Source of the DNA: Cinclus cinclus
Lineage: Eukaryota > Chordata > Aves > Passeriformes > Cinclidae
Direction of reading: 5' to 3'
Assembly: GCF_963662255.1 (NCBI RefSeq)
Contig: NC_085046.1
Span: 24,943,620-25,007,619 of the forward strand
Length of the DNA: 64,000 nucleotides
How positions within the stretch are numbered: the stretch's first letter is position 1; the number at the start of each line of letters is the position of its first letter. Positions 24,451 to 36,731 of this stretch are shown here, piece by piece. Under the pieces are notes generated by a model. That model saw only the letters and a list, made by a program, of their open reading frames with translations. It searched no databases and was not told the DNA's origin. Made by a program: the position numbers and the translations under genes.

Positions 24451-27400
24451 TTTATTACCTCATTGTGCTTGAGGTGATAGTATAGAGGCTAGATGGTCTT
24501 GATACATGTCAGCCCAAATAAAAAGATTTGCTTGAGTTCTTCCTTGAGACACTGAGGAGCTGCTGTGTCCTTGCCAAAGCATGATGGACCTGGGTTCTTC
24601 CCTTTTAGACACTGACTAGTAACCATGTTCATATGACCAATCCTATCAAACTAAGCAGGACTATTCCCATGAGTAACTACCATCACACCAGCAACACTGT
24701 TGAAACATAACTAAATACCCATTTTTCAAACCTATTCTGCTTTCTGAATGTAAAATAATTCAAAATATTTAGTACATTACAAATCTTCACTGTACAGAGA
24801 AGTTGTTAGTGCTTTTGGAAAATTTGTTTAATATAATTTTGTAAACATGATGAAAATAATATAAAGCATTAATATCTCCTATGTAATTCCAGTCTTAAAG
24901 CAATATTCATTTTATTGCATGGATTAAATGTGCAAGTAATTGGTTGCTTTGCATATAATTCTTGACATCATTTAGATATCCCGTAGGGAATTTTACTGCA
25001 TGCATTAACAATTGTGTATTTAAGACACTGAAAGCAAATGATTTCTGTAATCTTTCATGGAGTTTCATGTATTTTGAGCTATATGAGTGATTTGTCTTAT
25101 TGCAGTTCCAGTGCTCCTGACTTTCACCACCCTCAACCCCTGCTCTAGCTTCTGCCTCAATGAGCCAGTAAGAAGCAACATGGATGATGATGATGAAACC
25201 AAGGATCTCCCTGGATTTGCAGTGGCCAGATCCTCACATACCATTATTTTTTGTTCAAATAGGCGTGATTGTCTCTTGATGGATTTAATCTACAAATAAG
25301 TGCAGAATAGAGTAAGAAACAGGTTGTCAAATCACGCAGGCTGGGGCATCACCTATTGCAATGACTGAGAATGGGTGGCATCAGACGCTTTAGGCAGAGC
25401 TGCTGCCCACTCTGCTGTCCCCTGCAGATCCTGGCCTCCCTTCATCCATGGCACAGCTCTGCAGTGTTATGGGACAGGAGGCTGCATGTGGAGAGAGCAA
25501 ACAGCTTGTGCACTGGCCTGTTCCATGGAAAAGAGGGATGCAGTTCCTGGACAGGCTGCCTTCTTCTTAGAAGAACAAAACAAAGACTTTCCAAAGATAA
25601 AGGATCCTCATTAGTGAGTTCTGTCCTCTGTTTCCCACTCCCTGTCTAGGCCCATCATAACCTAAATTTATAATGCTGTGAAGGTTAATGGAGGTTGTGT
25701 AATGTAGTACACCCACAGTGTCTCCTAAAATTGTAAAAAACTAGGAAGAATTGCAAGCCAAATCCCTCGTTACTCTATCTTCTGCTGCTGAAGGATGATA
25801 GGAAGGAGCCATTTTAATTTTTCTGAAGTATTACTCCTTTCTTTGGCTGTCCATAAAATCTCACTACTTTTGTTCTCTGACATGTCTTGCATATAGTGGA
25901 ATTACTTTCAACTGCCTTAGAGAAGTTTTTCTAAATCTGATTATTGCAGAACAAAGACCATCAGAAAAAGCAGCTAAGGGTCATCTTCTAACCCCCAATC
26001 TGTCTCTGACATTGGGAAGATGCTTTACCCTTGTTACAGTCAGTCATTGCTCTTACTTTCACTTAGCATAAAAGGCAATTCTTAAAAGCATTCATTTTGA
26101 TTCCTCAGAATTAAAATGTGGAACCTGCCATGTTTCTTACAGCAAAGATAACATGAAAGTATAAAAATTACCACGAGATCTTTGGATCATTTTCTCTTTA
26201 ATCATTTTATCTTGGTTGCTGTTTCTCCTAAAAGGTTCCCAATGCTTGGAAAAGGAAACAGAAAGAGCTAATTGTATGCCAAGAAAGCTTCATAATTACT
26301 TATTTCAGTCAATAAAATAATTGATCCAATTTGGCAAGAGTTTCACACTCTAAATTTTCCTCCAAAGTGGGTGATTAAGTGCTGTGCTTTCCCCTAGATA
26401 CATTGACTTCCAGCTATAGCCAGGAAAATCGGCTGCCTTAGCTAGTTAGTACCTTTAGGAAATATCTCATGCTGCTCAAAAGAGTTGTATATTTTTGCAC
26501 TGATGACAGCATTGCCATGAGAAACAGAGGTCAAGGACACTGGAGAAATTACCCCAGCTGTGCCACTAGATGAGAGCTGTTCAGCCTTCCATAGGATTTT
26601 CAGAACATGTAAGGGGTTTAGAGGTTTCAGTTGCACTGGGAAGTCTGCACAGGTGCCTGTGTTGGTTGTGGCTTTCTCCCGGAGCAGGAGAAAGGAGATC
26701 AATGAGCTTGCAAAGATGCTCATCCTGTGCCTCCTCCATGGCAGGGAGCCCTGTCCCTTCTAGGACTGCTGCACTTGGGACTGGGTGTATGAGCAGCCCT
26801 TGACCAGTCACACGCAGCCAAGAGGGACAGTGGGAGAAAACTGAAGGTTTCCAGAAACAATCTCTTGTAAAAGGAGACCAGAAACAGACTTCTCCCATGC
26901 AATCCCAACCAACCTTGTAGGATTGGGGCTAGGGTTTTACCTGGAACAGAGCCTAAACTCTCTATCTGGAGATGGGCAGAGCCAGTCAGAGGATCTGGAG
27001 CTGCCATGCTGCTCTGCTGCAGATCAAGCAGAGCTCTGGCAATGCTGCATGAGACTTTCCAACAGCTTCTGCTCTGAAACACCACACCTCTGCTGAGACT
27101 TACTGTGCAAAAATCAAACTAAAAAAGGCACACCTCTCCTGTAGCAGCTTGATTTAGCACTGTACAGCTCTGCAGAGTATTAAGCTAATTTAAGTCTGGC
27201 TTTACAATAGTTTCAAAATACCTCTGTGCATAGTTCCAAGGGACTTACTAAAGTCAGTGTTATGACACACAAAAAGTCAAACAGGGATTGTCAGGCTGGT
27301 GGAAATACAGTTTCTTAATCTTCCATTAACAAAATTAAAGTCAGGACCATATTTCTCTCTGGTGAAGTAGCAAAGAGTGAATGGCTGCTATGGCTGTTGG

Positions 27401-27907
27401 TCTCCATTAGCACTGCTTGTACAGTTTCAAAGGGAGCAGTAATATTCCTTTTCCTTTAGGTTCACCAGTGCTTGTGTTGCAAAATTACTTTATTAGCTCT
27501 GGTAGATTATTTCTTCTCAGTAATGAAGCTAGAGACATGGAAAGAGAAAAGATGAGAAAAACAGGAAGCAAAGCAGTGCTAGTGTGTGCTGCAATTTGAG
27601 AGAGAAGAGACTCAGATCTCTCCAGAGGGCACAAGAATTGCAGCCACTGCCACCAGCCAACCACTGGGACACCATCAATGAATCCTCTTCGCAAAGCAGT
27701 TCTGGAGTCTACCTTGTTTCTTCTTCTCCCTCCAAATAATAACAGGCCAGAAGCTGGTAAAAATCTAGCACAGATATCCTTGGCAATATAATGACAAAGG
27801 TGGACCTGACAGGCCCAACCTAATGGCTTGTATTTTCAGTGATGTAGCATAGCTAATAGGGACAAGGAGTAACACCACTTGGGTTCAGACTGCTCAATTT
27901 TGAAAAT
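24451..27907. other. Unassigned non-coding DNA
   Basis: No gene is recognised. Overlapping frames on both strands at 26.44-27.09 kb (up to 121 codons) are uncharacterised and look fortuitous. No further transposon pattern is visible. Confidence 0.5.
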
Positions 27908-28081
27908 CTTCCTTCCTTCCTTCCTTCCTTCCTTCCTTCCTTCCTTCCTTCCTTCCTTCCTTCCTTCCTTCCTTCCTTCCTTCCTTCCTTCCTTCCTTCC
28001 TTCCTTCCTTCCTTCCTTCCTCCCTTCCTCCCTTCCTCCTTTCCTCCCTTCCTCCTTTCCTCCCTTCCTCCCTTCCTTCCC
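27908..28081. repeat. Long TTCC tetranucleotide microsatellite
   Basis: About 28 uninterrupted TTCC units (27908-28020) are followed by about 60 bases of degenerate TCCC/TTCC/TCCT units. The complementary strand is a purine tract of GGAA. Translations across it give low-complexity Glu-Gly-Arg-Lys or Leu-Pro-Ser-Phe repeats that are not genes. The pure half suggests recent expansion, so the length is likely polymorphic. Confidence 0.98.
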
Positions 28082-29172
28082 TAGCAGCCAATATTTGAAG
28101 TGCACATTCAATTCAGAGATAAATTAATGCCACACCTGTCCCACATTCAGTTAATCCTCTGCCTTTGCTCCTGACTGCTGCTGGGAAACCAGGGACATAA
28201 ATCTTCCTCTCCAACTGAACATGCTGAACAATAAGTATCAGGGGTTGGAAGCAGGATGGGGGTTCCTCAAAGCAAGGTGAAATATTGTCTTCCCATTATG
28301 GCTGCAGCAATTCAATCTGGGTTTGAAGGTAATGAAAGCCCTTCATTCATTTACTCAGATACTGATCGATGGCTGTAATATACTATATCAAAAATTTCTA
28401 CCAGGGAATAAGGGTTGACTGAAATAAATCAGACTCCAGCAGACACAGTTAGAAGTAAAAATTATGTCAATATACTAGATGCTTGATTCTGGTGTTGTGC
28501 ATCATTCCATCATGTTGTTGGACAACAATGTTGTCCATCATTCATTTTCAGTACTGCTAAATATTTTGTTTCTCAAATCCAGTACCATGCATTTGCAAGA
28601 GATAGTAACATCTCACTTTTCCTCCCATGGTGTAATTGTATTTACTTAAAAGCCCTTAGGATGGCCTTGCTTTCCATGCTCACTAGAAAGCACAAGAGAT
28701 TAAACACAACTCTTTTCTTTTAGGAGTAAAATTTCAGTGTGTTTCAGTTGCATTCAAGTAATGTGAATTCAGTTCTTGGTTCTGCCATATCTTTTAGGGG
28801 TAAGTCCTTTTCCATTTATACCTTCTGTTGTCTACCAACCAAGATTGTGTAACTAAGTCACCCTTTTGTTTAATCACTTGTCTTCATGGTGAACTTTTTA
28901 TATGAAGCTGCACGTGTGGACACATCTAACACACTGCTGTTCAGTTCTTTTTCTCTTAAGGATTACTGCAACGTAGATTGCTATGAATAGCAATATCCTG
29001 GGGGTTTGGAATGCAAATTCAGTGAGAAATGAAGCAAATAGTATCAATCTATCAATATCAATCTAGCTCTGCACTTGTGTTGTGGAACAAATAATTTTGT
29101 AAAATGATTACAATTTTCAGATATTTTATTAAATGACTGAAAATAAATTTATTAAAAGATTTATAAGTGCCT
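28082..29172. other. Unassigned non-coding DNA
   Basis: No gene or transposon is seen. A small imperfect duplication of ATCAATCT-type units lies near 29042-29064. Confidence 0.55.
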
Positions 29173-29258
29173 AATCATAGAATCATAGACTAGTTTGGGT
29201 TAGAAGGAACCTGTAAAGGTCATCTAGTTCAAGCCTCCTGCCATGAGAAACAATCACT
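29173..29258 (-). mobile_element. CR1 LINE 3' end, truncated
   Basis: The plus strand begins AATCATAGAATCATAGAC, two copies of the antisense terminal 8-mer. It then shows TAGTTTGGGTTAGAAGGAAC, AGGTCATCTAGTTCAAG and CCTCCTGCCATGAG. This is the canonical antisense CR1 3' terminus with its direct repeats intact. Only about 85 bases of the element remain. Confidence 0.93.
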
Positions 29259-29784
29259 CATTTTTTAGTTCAATAAAGAGTAGGTAGCTACCTCAAAATA
29301 GAGTTCTTTTCAATAATGCTTTTAAGGAGATAAACTTTTATAAATAATCATAAGTAATTTTATTTCATAAATAAGTTCTTTCTATTCTTTGAGCTTATTA
29401 TTATTTTCTAAATGTGTCAATTGAGATATTAACTGTGAAACTGAAGCTTTACTTTGTAACATTTGGATGTGTTCATCTTGTATTTAAGCTAAGGCAACTA
29501 AAGTTGGGATCAGGCAGAAGTCCTCTCCCTGAGCTTCGTGAATCAAAGTAGATGAGAATCTCAGTGGAAGAGATTCCTGCATTTGAGCACACCTCAACTC
29601 TCTATGGGCTGTGATACAGAGGTATTGTGAAAAATTTAATTCTTGCATTACTCACAAAATTGTTTTGGTTTCATTATTATTCTGCAGCTAAAGAGAAGAG
29701 TTAACAGGAAAACAACAACTAATTGTCAATAGCACATTCAGCTGATTTCTTCCATGTAAAAATGTAAGGAATGCAAAATACAGC
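29259..29784. other. Unassigned non-coding DNA
   Basis: AT-rich sequence with no recognisable feature. Confidence 0.55.
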
Positions 29785-29798
29785 GTATATATACATAT

Positions 29799-29845
<47 letters not shown>

Positions 29846-29897
29846 TACATATATACATATATACATATATACATATATGTGTATATATATATATATT
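29785..29897. repeat. TATATACA-type AT microsatellite
   Basis: Alternating TATATACA and pure TA units extend over about 113 bases. Because the units are nearly self-complementary, the tract can form hairpins or cruciforms and is likely unstable in length. A Tyr-Ile repeat open frame across it is an artefact of the repeat. Confidence 0.97.
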
Positions 29898-30053
29898 ATT
29901 AAGTAGTCCCTAGGAAGCACAGAAACACCCCTGAATGTCATGAGTTTCACTTATCATGAGTATCTATCTGAAAATGATCCCTGAGGTTTTCTGCAGTGTT
30001 ACCTCTGGGGATAGATGTAATTGAAGTGCCATCAGGACTGCCTTATCCTAGGA
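29898..30053. other. Spacer between microsatellite and CR1
   Basis: A short stretch of unique sequence with no feature recognised. Confidence 0.5.
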
Positions 30054-30276
30054 AGAATCACAAAATCATGTATTATACTGAATTGGAAGGAACCCATCAG
30101 GATCATCAAGACCAACTCCTGGCCCTGCACAGGACACCCCAAGAGTCACACCATGTGTCTGACAGTGTAGTCCAAACACATCTGGAACTCAAGCTTGGTG
30201 CTGTCACCACTTCCCTGGGGAGCCTGTTCCAGTGCCCAACCATCCTCTGGGTGAAGAACCTTTTCCTACCCCATCT
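30054..30276 (-). mobile_element. CR1 LINE 3' region, truncated
   Basis: The plus strand carries GAATCACAAAATCATG, AATTGGAAGGAACCC, ATCATCAAGACCAACTCC and CTGGCCCTGCACAGGACA. Further on are CTTGGTGCTGTCACCACTTC, GGAGCCTGTTCCAGTGCCC and TGGGTGAAGAACCTTTTCC. These blocks match in order the copy at 59.78 kb and the short copy at 9.57 kb, defining one CR1 subfamily in antisense. Similarity is lost at about 30276. The 147-codon plus-strand frame over it (29996-30439) is an antisense artefact. Confidence 0.93.
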
Positions 30277-32627
30277 GCAGCTGGGGTCTCTGATGAATCC
30301 AGCTTTGCGAATGCATCCAGCACTGACTTGGTTCTGGGCTCCTGCTCAGCCTCTCCCACCTGATCACACTAGAGGTGAGAACAATATCCCCTACTATTTT
30401 CAGGAATCAAAGATACCAGAAATCATTGCCTCAAACTGAAGAGACATAACAAATATTATCAGCTTCAAAAATCCATTGGCATTGTCTTGACTGAGTAATT
30501 TTCATATACTGTAGTATTAGACATCATTGTCCAACTTTGTTAGGTAGATCAGGTAATTGTAAAAAGACTACAGGAAATTTCTCTATGTAAAGGTATGTGA
30601 ACAAGAAAATGTCATTGAGAGCAAGTAATTGGAAGTTATCACTGTTACAGACTTAATATCTGAAGCTATGAAATAGCTTTCCTAATGCAGGATGAGATTA
30701 ATTAATTCATCTCAATATTATTCTGATCATATTAAGTATCTTTCAAATGCAGATGAAATCCAGATCTGACATATTCAGAATATTAAATAAATTGTAAAGA
30801 AAATCAATGTGCTACTTAAATGCTTAACATGACAAATGTCCTTTGAGCTGTGTATTTTGCAGGATTCATTTAGCTGGTTTTGAAAGTTTCCCCAAGATCT
30901 GAGTTTCTTTTGTTTCCAGGGAAGTTCTCAACAAGGAAGACCTCCTTGTAATTCTCTTGTTATGACAGCACACTACCTGTAGCTACTGTGAGTTTTACAA
31001 TCTCAATCTGAATGTAGATTGCACAGAAAATGAACGTTCAAAAAATGGTACCAAAGTGCTTATATGACCACCTTAATTAATGGGATTCTCATCTTGAAGA
31101 TGATTAGCTGTTCTATCCAAATCTATTTCAGGTATTTTTCAGCAAAAATCCATCAACACAAATGTCTATGTCTGTGACCTTGTAGGTGTTTACCACTCTA
31201 AATGTCACCTGTGTGTCTTTAGCCTTGTGCATGGTTGGATGGCTTTGAGGTGGGACTGGTGCTCTGTGGATAGCAGCAAGCCCTGGGTCAGAGCAAGGCA
31301 GAGCTGTGTCCTTGCAGATCAGCACACTGTGCTAGCTACAGGAGCTCTGATGCAGCAGCAAACCTACAGGATGTTTGGGATACTGGCTGAGGTTTCTGGT
31401 GGGTTTTGTTAGTTGTTTGTTTAAATGTTTTTTAGAAATAATACATCTTTGCATTATGTTAGGAAGAGTTCTGTTTTCCCCATTTCCCCCCAGACATCTC
31501 CCTGTGGGCAAAAAAGCCTGTCTGGTTTGTTAGCATAAATACAAGATAGAATCAGGTTTGCACTATGTCTCAACTAATCTAATTCTCAATGGTTCTGCAA
31601 ATCAGGAGAAGCATAAGGCCATGGTAAAGAATGATCTTCAACTGAAAAAAAACCCTGTAAATAGAAAAACTCTTTGACAACAAAAAACTGGGTTTTGACT
31701 GTGAGTGGATTATATGCACTCTTAATTCGCATCCATATAAGACTCCAATGAAAGAAATTTCTGTTGGTAGATGAGGCCCCCAAATATCAATATTTGTTTG
31801 GCTGCCATAGAAAAGCAAATAATAGCAGCCAAAGGATGCATTTCTTGAATTACAGCACTTTTCATTAGCTAATCCCCAGGAGGATTCCTCTGGATGTGGA
31901 GAAATGCTAACTGTGATCACATGAAAGCACAGAATCAGAGAGAATAAGCCTTTATAAACACAAAAGAATGTCAACACCTGGATAGCCAAACAGATGCCAT
32001 TCCTCTGTCCCTTTTCAGATCCAGAGGGCAGTTTTCAAAACAGAGAGAAAACAATGTATGATGGTACTAAAACTTTTCCCATGAACTTAATTAATTCACC
32101 TCTGCAATGTATTATTTATAGAAACTCAACAATGTTTTGGTCATCTACTGTCTGTGACTGCCTTGTTAATTTTTCTTTCAGTGGGGTTGTATGTGATTCA
32201 TTGCAGGCTCTCTATGTACTGGGAAAGAAAATTGTGAATCCTGTGACTGTGTTTATAAATGGCACAAGCTCTGTGGTCTTTGCACTGTATGCTATGAGCA
32301 AAGTGTTTCAGAGTGAAATAGAAAGTGATGTTGAACATGTTGAACCTGACATAATGCTAAAATGTTAGGAGGCAATAATTGTTGATAATCCAGTTATTGG
32401 CAGTATCCCTTCATCCCCAAGTATTATTTATGAGATGTGAGGCTTGAGGAGAAATCTAAAAGAGGAAAATATAGTCTTTTCAAGTACTACAGAGGGATCT
32501 TTGAGCCATGGGCAAGGGGTGATATGGGGCAATGATCTGGACAGAGAAGCAAACAGACAGTGGTCATTGCTCAGGGTGAAGGAGAAGAAATGCAGATGGG
32601 AAAGAATACTGAGGTGGACTTAAGGAT
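30277..32627. other. Unassigned non-coding DNA
   Basis: No gene is recognised. A 136-codon minus-strand frame (31579-31989) and a 124-codon plus-strand frame (31994-32368) sit back to back across 31.58-32.37 kb without recognisable domains. The latter contains a pyrimidine-AG site near 32181 that is discussed as a finding. Confidence 0.5.
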
Positions 32628-33092
32628 ATCCCTTTGAGGAGTCCAGAGAAGGGCAATGAAGGTGGTGAAGAGTCTGGAGCACAAGCTCTATGAGGTATGG
32701 CTGAGCAAGCTGGAGTTTTTTAGCTGGAAGAAAGGGATGTTTAAGGGAGACCTTATCACTCTACAACTCCCAGAAACAAGGCTGGAGCCAGGTGGGGGGG
32801 TCAATCCCTTTTCCCAGATAACTATCAACAGGATGAGAGAACACAGTCTTAAGCTGCACTAGGAGAGGTTTAGGTTGGACATTGGCAGGAATTTATCCAC
32901 AGAGGGGGTGATCAGGCATTGGAATGGGCTGCTCAGGGTGGGGGTGGAATCACCACCCCTGGAGGTGTTTAAGGAAAGCCTGGATGTGGCACTCAGTGCC
33001 ATGGCCTGGTTGACAAGGGGGTGTTCAGTCATAGATTGGACTCAGTGACCTCAGAGATCTTTTCCAACCTAATAGATTCTGTAACTCTATGA
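32628..33092 (+). mobile_element. CR1 LINE 3' end, sense strand
   Basis: In order on the plus strand are GAGGAGTCCAGAGAAGGGCA, TGGAGCACAAGCTCTATGAG and TGAGCAAGCTGGAGTTTTTT. Then come GGAGAGGTTTAGGTTGGACA, GGCATTGGAATGGGCTGCTC, CCTGGAGGTGTTTAAGGAA and GATCTTTTCCAACCTAATAG. The copy ends in ATTCTGTAACTCTATGA, a decayed terminal 8-mer repeat. About 465 bases remain, covering the end of the reverse transcriptase region and the 3' UTR. The copy is broken by stops and is 5' truncated. Confidence 0.93.
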
Positions 33093-36000
33093 AAGGCAAC
33101 AGCCCTTGTTTCATCAAATCAATTTATATGTCATGGGGCTACCTGACTCAGAGAAAGCATCCCTTTCTTTACATTTCCCATATTTCTCTGCTTTGGGCTG
33201 TAACACAACTTTGAACGTTAGTGATTCACTGCTTGTTCAAATACAAGTTGTATCTTTTTTTCTGGTGTAAGTAGCTTTATACATGCATATTTAAATGAAA
33301 TTAATTATTTGCAATACAGAATAAGAAAATGTGGTTATTTCCCACTCACCTACTGGGTTATTTTTCTGGCTCATTTATAGAGAATATTTCTAATATAGTT
33401 TGGGACCAATCCTACTTTATTTAATATAATGCTCTTCTGTTCAATGGATTCATGTCTCCAAGAGTCAATTTGCACTTCAACATAACAATTTTGTGCCTGT
33501 ACTTTTCTGTTTGTGGCAATAAACAATCATTATAAATGTCTCAAAGGAGAAGTATTAGACTGTAAATTGAAAATTCATAACATATGCTATTATAGAAAAG
33601 GAAATAAATTTCTGAAAAACAAGATATGCACCTTACTGCTTTTTCATATGCAAAATTATCCTTAACCAAAGCAGGAACTAATTGCAGTGAATGATAGTAG
33701 TTTTAGAGCATGATAACAGCTATTCTCTGCCAAATGTAAATGAAATGCTGGGTACAGGAATTACCTTCCTGGTCAAGAAAAATAGGGCATGCTTATTTAA
33801 ATACAAATTATTTCTCCTATCATATACTGTTGCAAACCTGTGGCAGATAACTCTTGGACACCAATCATCTGAATCTTCTGGACATTTTTCTTTCTTGGGT
33901 AAGAAGGATATATAGGATAAGGAGTAGTCTAAACAGCTGCAAATTCTATGTTATCAAGTTGTAAGAAGATGTCATTTTAAAATGTGAGTATTCCATTCCA
34001 CACTGCTGATAGGACTTTGCTATCCAGGCTATTCCTTATTCCAAGAGCTTGGTTTCATAAAAAATGAGAGAAGGAGAATTTGTTGCTGTTTATTTTCTAA
34101 CCACACCCTCAGTTCTCAGAAATGTCCATTACACAGCATAGGAAAGGAATGATAAAAAAGTCTCTGCTGGATTCAAAGCACCAAGCACTTCAGGAGGAAC
34201 TAAGATTTCCTGGCCTCATCAAACCATAGGAATGTTATGAAGCAAGAGGCAGGAAACAAAGGTTTTTGTCACCTTACTTCAGATGTATCTGCTGAGAATA
34301 GTATTTCACATTCACCTAATGACTTACAATCACATTTTCAAAGCAATCACATCCTTATTTTAATAAAATGTATTTCAGTCATTGTATGCATGAGTTTTCT
34401 TCCTTCAGAAGAATAATGACCATGTTAGGCATTTTCAGCACAGGCACTTCACGAATTGAAACTAATTCAGTGATATATCTACAGAATAGAAATCACCTAG
34501 TCAGTATAACACATATTGTTTTTTCTACTGATTAGCTTTTGTTTAACTGTGTACCATTATGCTGTTTTACAATGAATAGAATTTAACTAATTTAACTAAA
34601 ACAGATCCCCCACATCTTCTGAATGAAATCCAGATTGATTTGCTGGAGAATATACAAAGAAGGAGAGGAGATCTATTAGAATTTTTTTGCCTCTTTATTA
34701 ATGAGGAAAGCAACCTCTAGAATGGCTTTTTCTGCTGAGTGCATGTGGATGTGTGCCTTAATACACAAACCAGACCTGAGGGACCCAGCTAGGAGACAAC
34801 AGAGTAGTAATTCAATGGCTTCCACTCATCTAGACATAATCTTCATGAAACAAACCATTGCTGGGCATCTACGGTGCATTTCTGAACAACAATCAACCAA
34901 ACAAAAAAACCCCAGCAAGATAAAAGTTCCAAATAATGTGTAAAACAACCATAGTCTGCTCCTGCACCGGCAGATAGCATCGGATCATGTTGGGAAACAA
35001 CAAGTTTGAGCAGTGTACAGGAGTCAATCCACTTTGTTTCAAAGACATTTGAAATGATTCATTTTACTGGGAAGATGTTATTGACACATTACGTTGTGAC
35101 ATTTTAGTTCATTGTATGTCTCTTTTTTCAGCTGCCAGTGATTTCAGAACAGCACAGTAAAAACAACACTGAGTAAGACTACATTAAGTCAATTCATTCT
35201 AAATCACTATTTTTATTTGTTTTGTAAGTATCCTGAAAGATCAAATAGTGGGATGACACTTGCCATGTTTCATTGTTTGTTTTTTTTTAAACTATCAGCT
35301 AAAAACCTTTTCTGCTTTCTGGCATGACTAAATAAGTGGGTTTTTTTAAAAATACATTAATTCCGTTGATTTTTAATAACATACATTGCAAAACCAAACA
35401 AAACATGATAATCTTACAGGATTTAAAGCTGGAATTTGGTTTGTCAGTGCATTGTAAGGAAGATGGAGATATTATGCAAAAAAACTGTGTGACTGAGATG
35501 CTGCCAGCCCATAGTCCAACAGTCAGCACCAATAACTAGAGCTGAAATCTTAACAAGGAACAACAACTTTTCTGTGGCAGGGAAGTGAGGCTGGATGAGC
35601 CTCCCCCCCCCCTTCATCAAAACATGTTTAACACTTGACTTTCTCATTTACCTTCTCATCTTCCAGTTCCTTCCTTTTGCCATCATGTCTAGCTGTATCC
35701 AGGTTGACCAAAAGCCTTGCTCATCTCTTTCATCTTCACGTTAATTTCTAATTATATTCTGCTTGTTTCTGAAAATGTCCAAATGCATAAAATCATTTCC
35801 ATGTGTATGTCTGCCAGGAAGGCATATTTTCTTAGTTTGTTTATAGCTTGCTAAGAGTTGTTCCTGGCATGGTCTGCTGCAAAAAGAGAGGCATACTGTG
35901 ATCATCCTTTCACAACACCACAGAAACTCCTGTCCAAAAGGGCAAACACTACTGTAGCAGATATCAACTTGTATTCTTAAGCTGAATCATCTGCCAAAAT

Positions 36001-36667
36001 CCATGGAAGTCCCAAGGATGAGATCCCACTTCACCCCAAATAATGAGATTGGATGTGATGAGAGATGAACTTTCTCTGTAGGACTAGATCTATGGGGAAT
36101 TGTATAAATCACTGTAGGGATTAGCTTAACCTGGGACAGTCCTGGCTGAATGGCATGCAGAATCCACCTTAAAGCCAAACCATGAAATACCTAAAAGGCT
36201 CTGAGTTTTCATATATAAAAATTGATTAATTAAACTTGTCGGTTTTAGTGGAAATAAGTAGTAATTCTACTTGCATTTTCAAGTTTGCCTCATCCTCTTT
36301 GTCCTCTTGCTTTTTCCCCTGAAGCTTAAGCAAATTTCATTTGTATTCCTGGACAGACCTTTGACATTATTCATCACTCTTCAGTGATCAGAGATCAATA
36401 GATGTTCCCTAGTCCAAGTCCCCACATTTGCATGTCTGTGTCATTATAACAGTTTCATTTCTGTGCATTTTTTTGTGCCAGCTCTTGCTCAAAAACAATT
36501 CAAACATCTTCATCTTGGCCAAGAGAATTCTGCACCTGCACATGGGTGGTAGCTAACATCAATATCAATTTCCATCCCTCATTAATGCTGCTGAATGACA
36601 TGTGAATGCTGCAACAGAATCACATTCAATATTTTCCTAAGAGATCCTTTTGTTATGAGAAAGCTAT
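33093..36667. other. Unassigned non-coding DNA
   Basis: AT-rich unique sequence. An 11-base C run lies near 35605. All open frames are 80 codons or shorter, with no recognisable product. Confidence 0.55.
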
Positions 36668-36731
36668 TTCTCTTTTTTTTCTTCTTTTGTTTGTTTGGGT
36701 TTTTTTTTTGTTTTTTTTGGTTTTTTTTTTG
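36668..36731. repeat. T-rich low-complexity tract
   Basis: Runs of 8-10 T separated by single or double G extend over about 64 bases and end in GTTAACAG. It could act as the polypyrimidine tract of a plus-strand 3' splice site, or it could be the reverse complement of an A-rich tail. No adjacent retroposon is recognised. Confidence 0.8.

Noticed and set aside
27836..28127. Glu-Gly-Arg-Lys and Leu-Pro-Ser-Phe repeat proteins
   Set aside because: These are translations of the TTCC microsatellite.
29996..30439. 147-codon plus-strand frame
   Set aside because: Most of it is antisense CR1.
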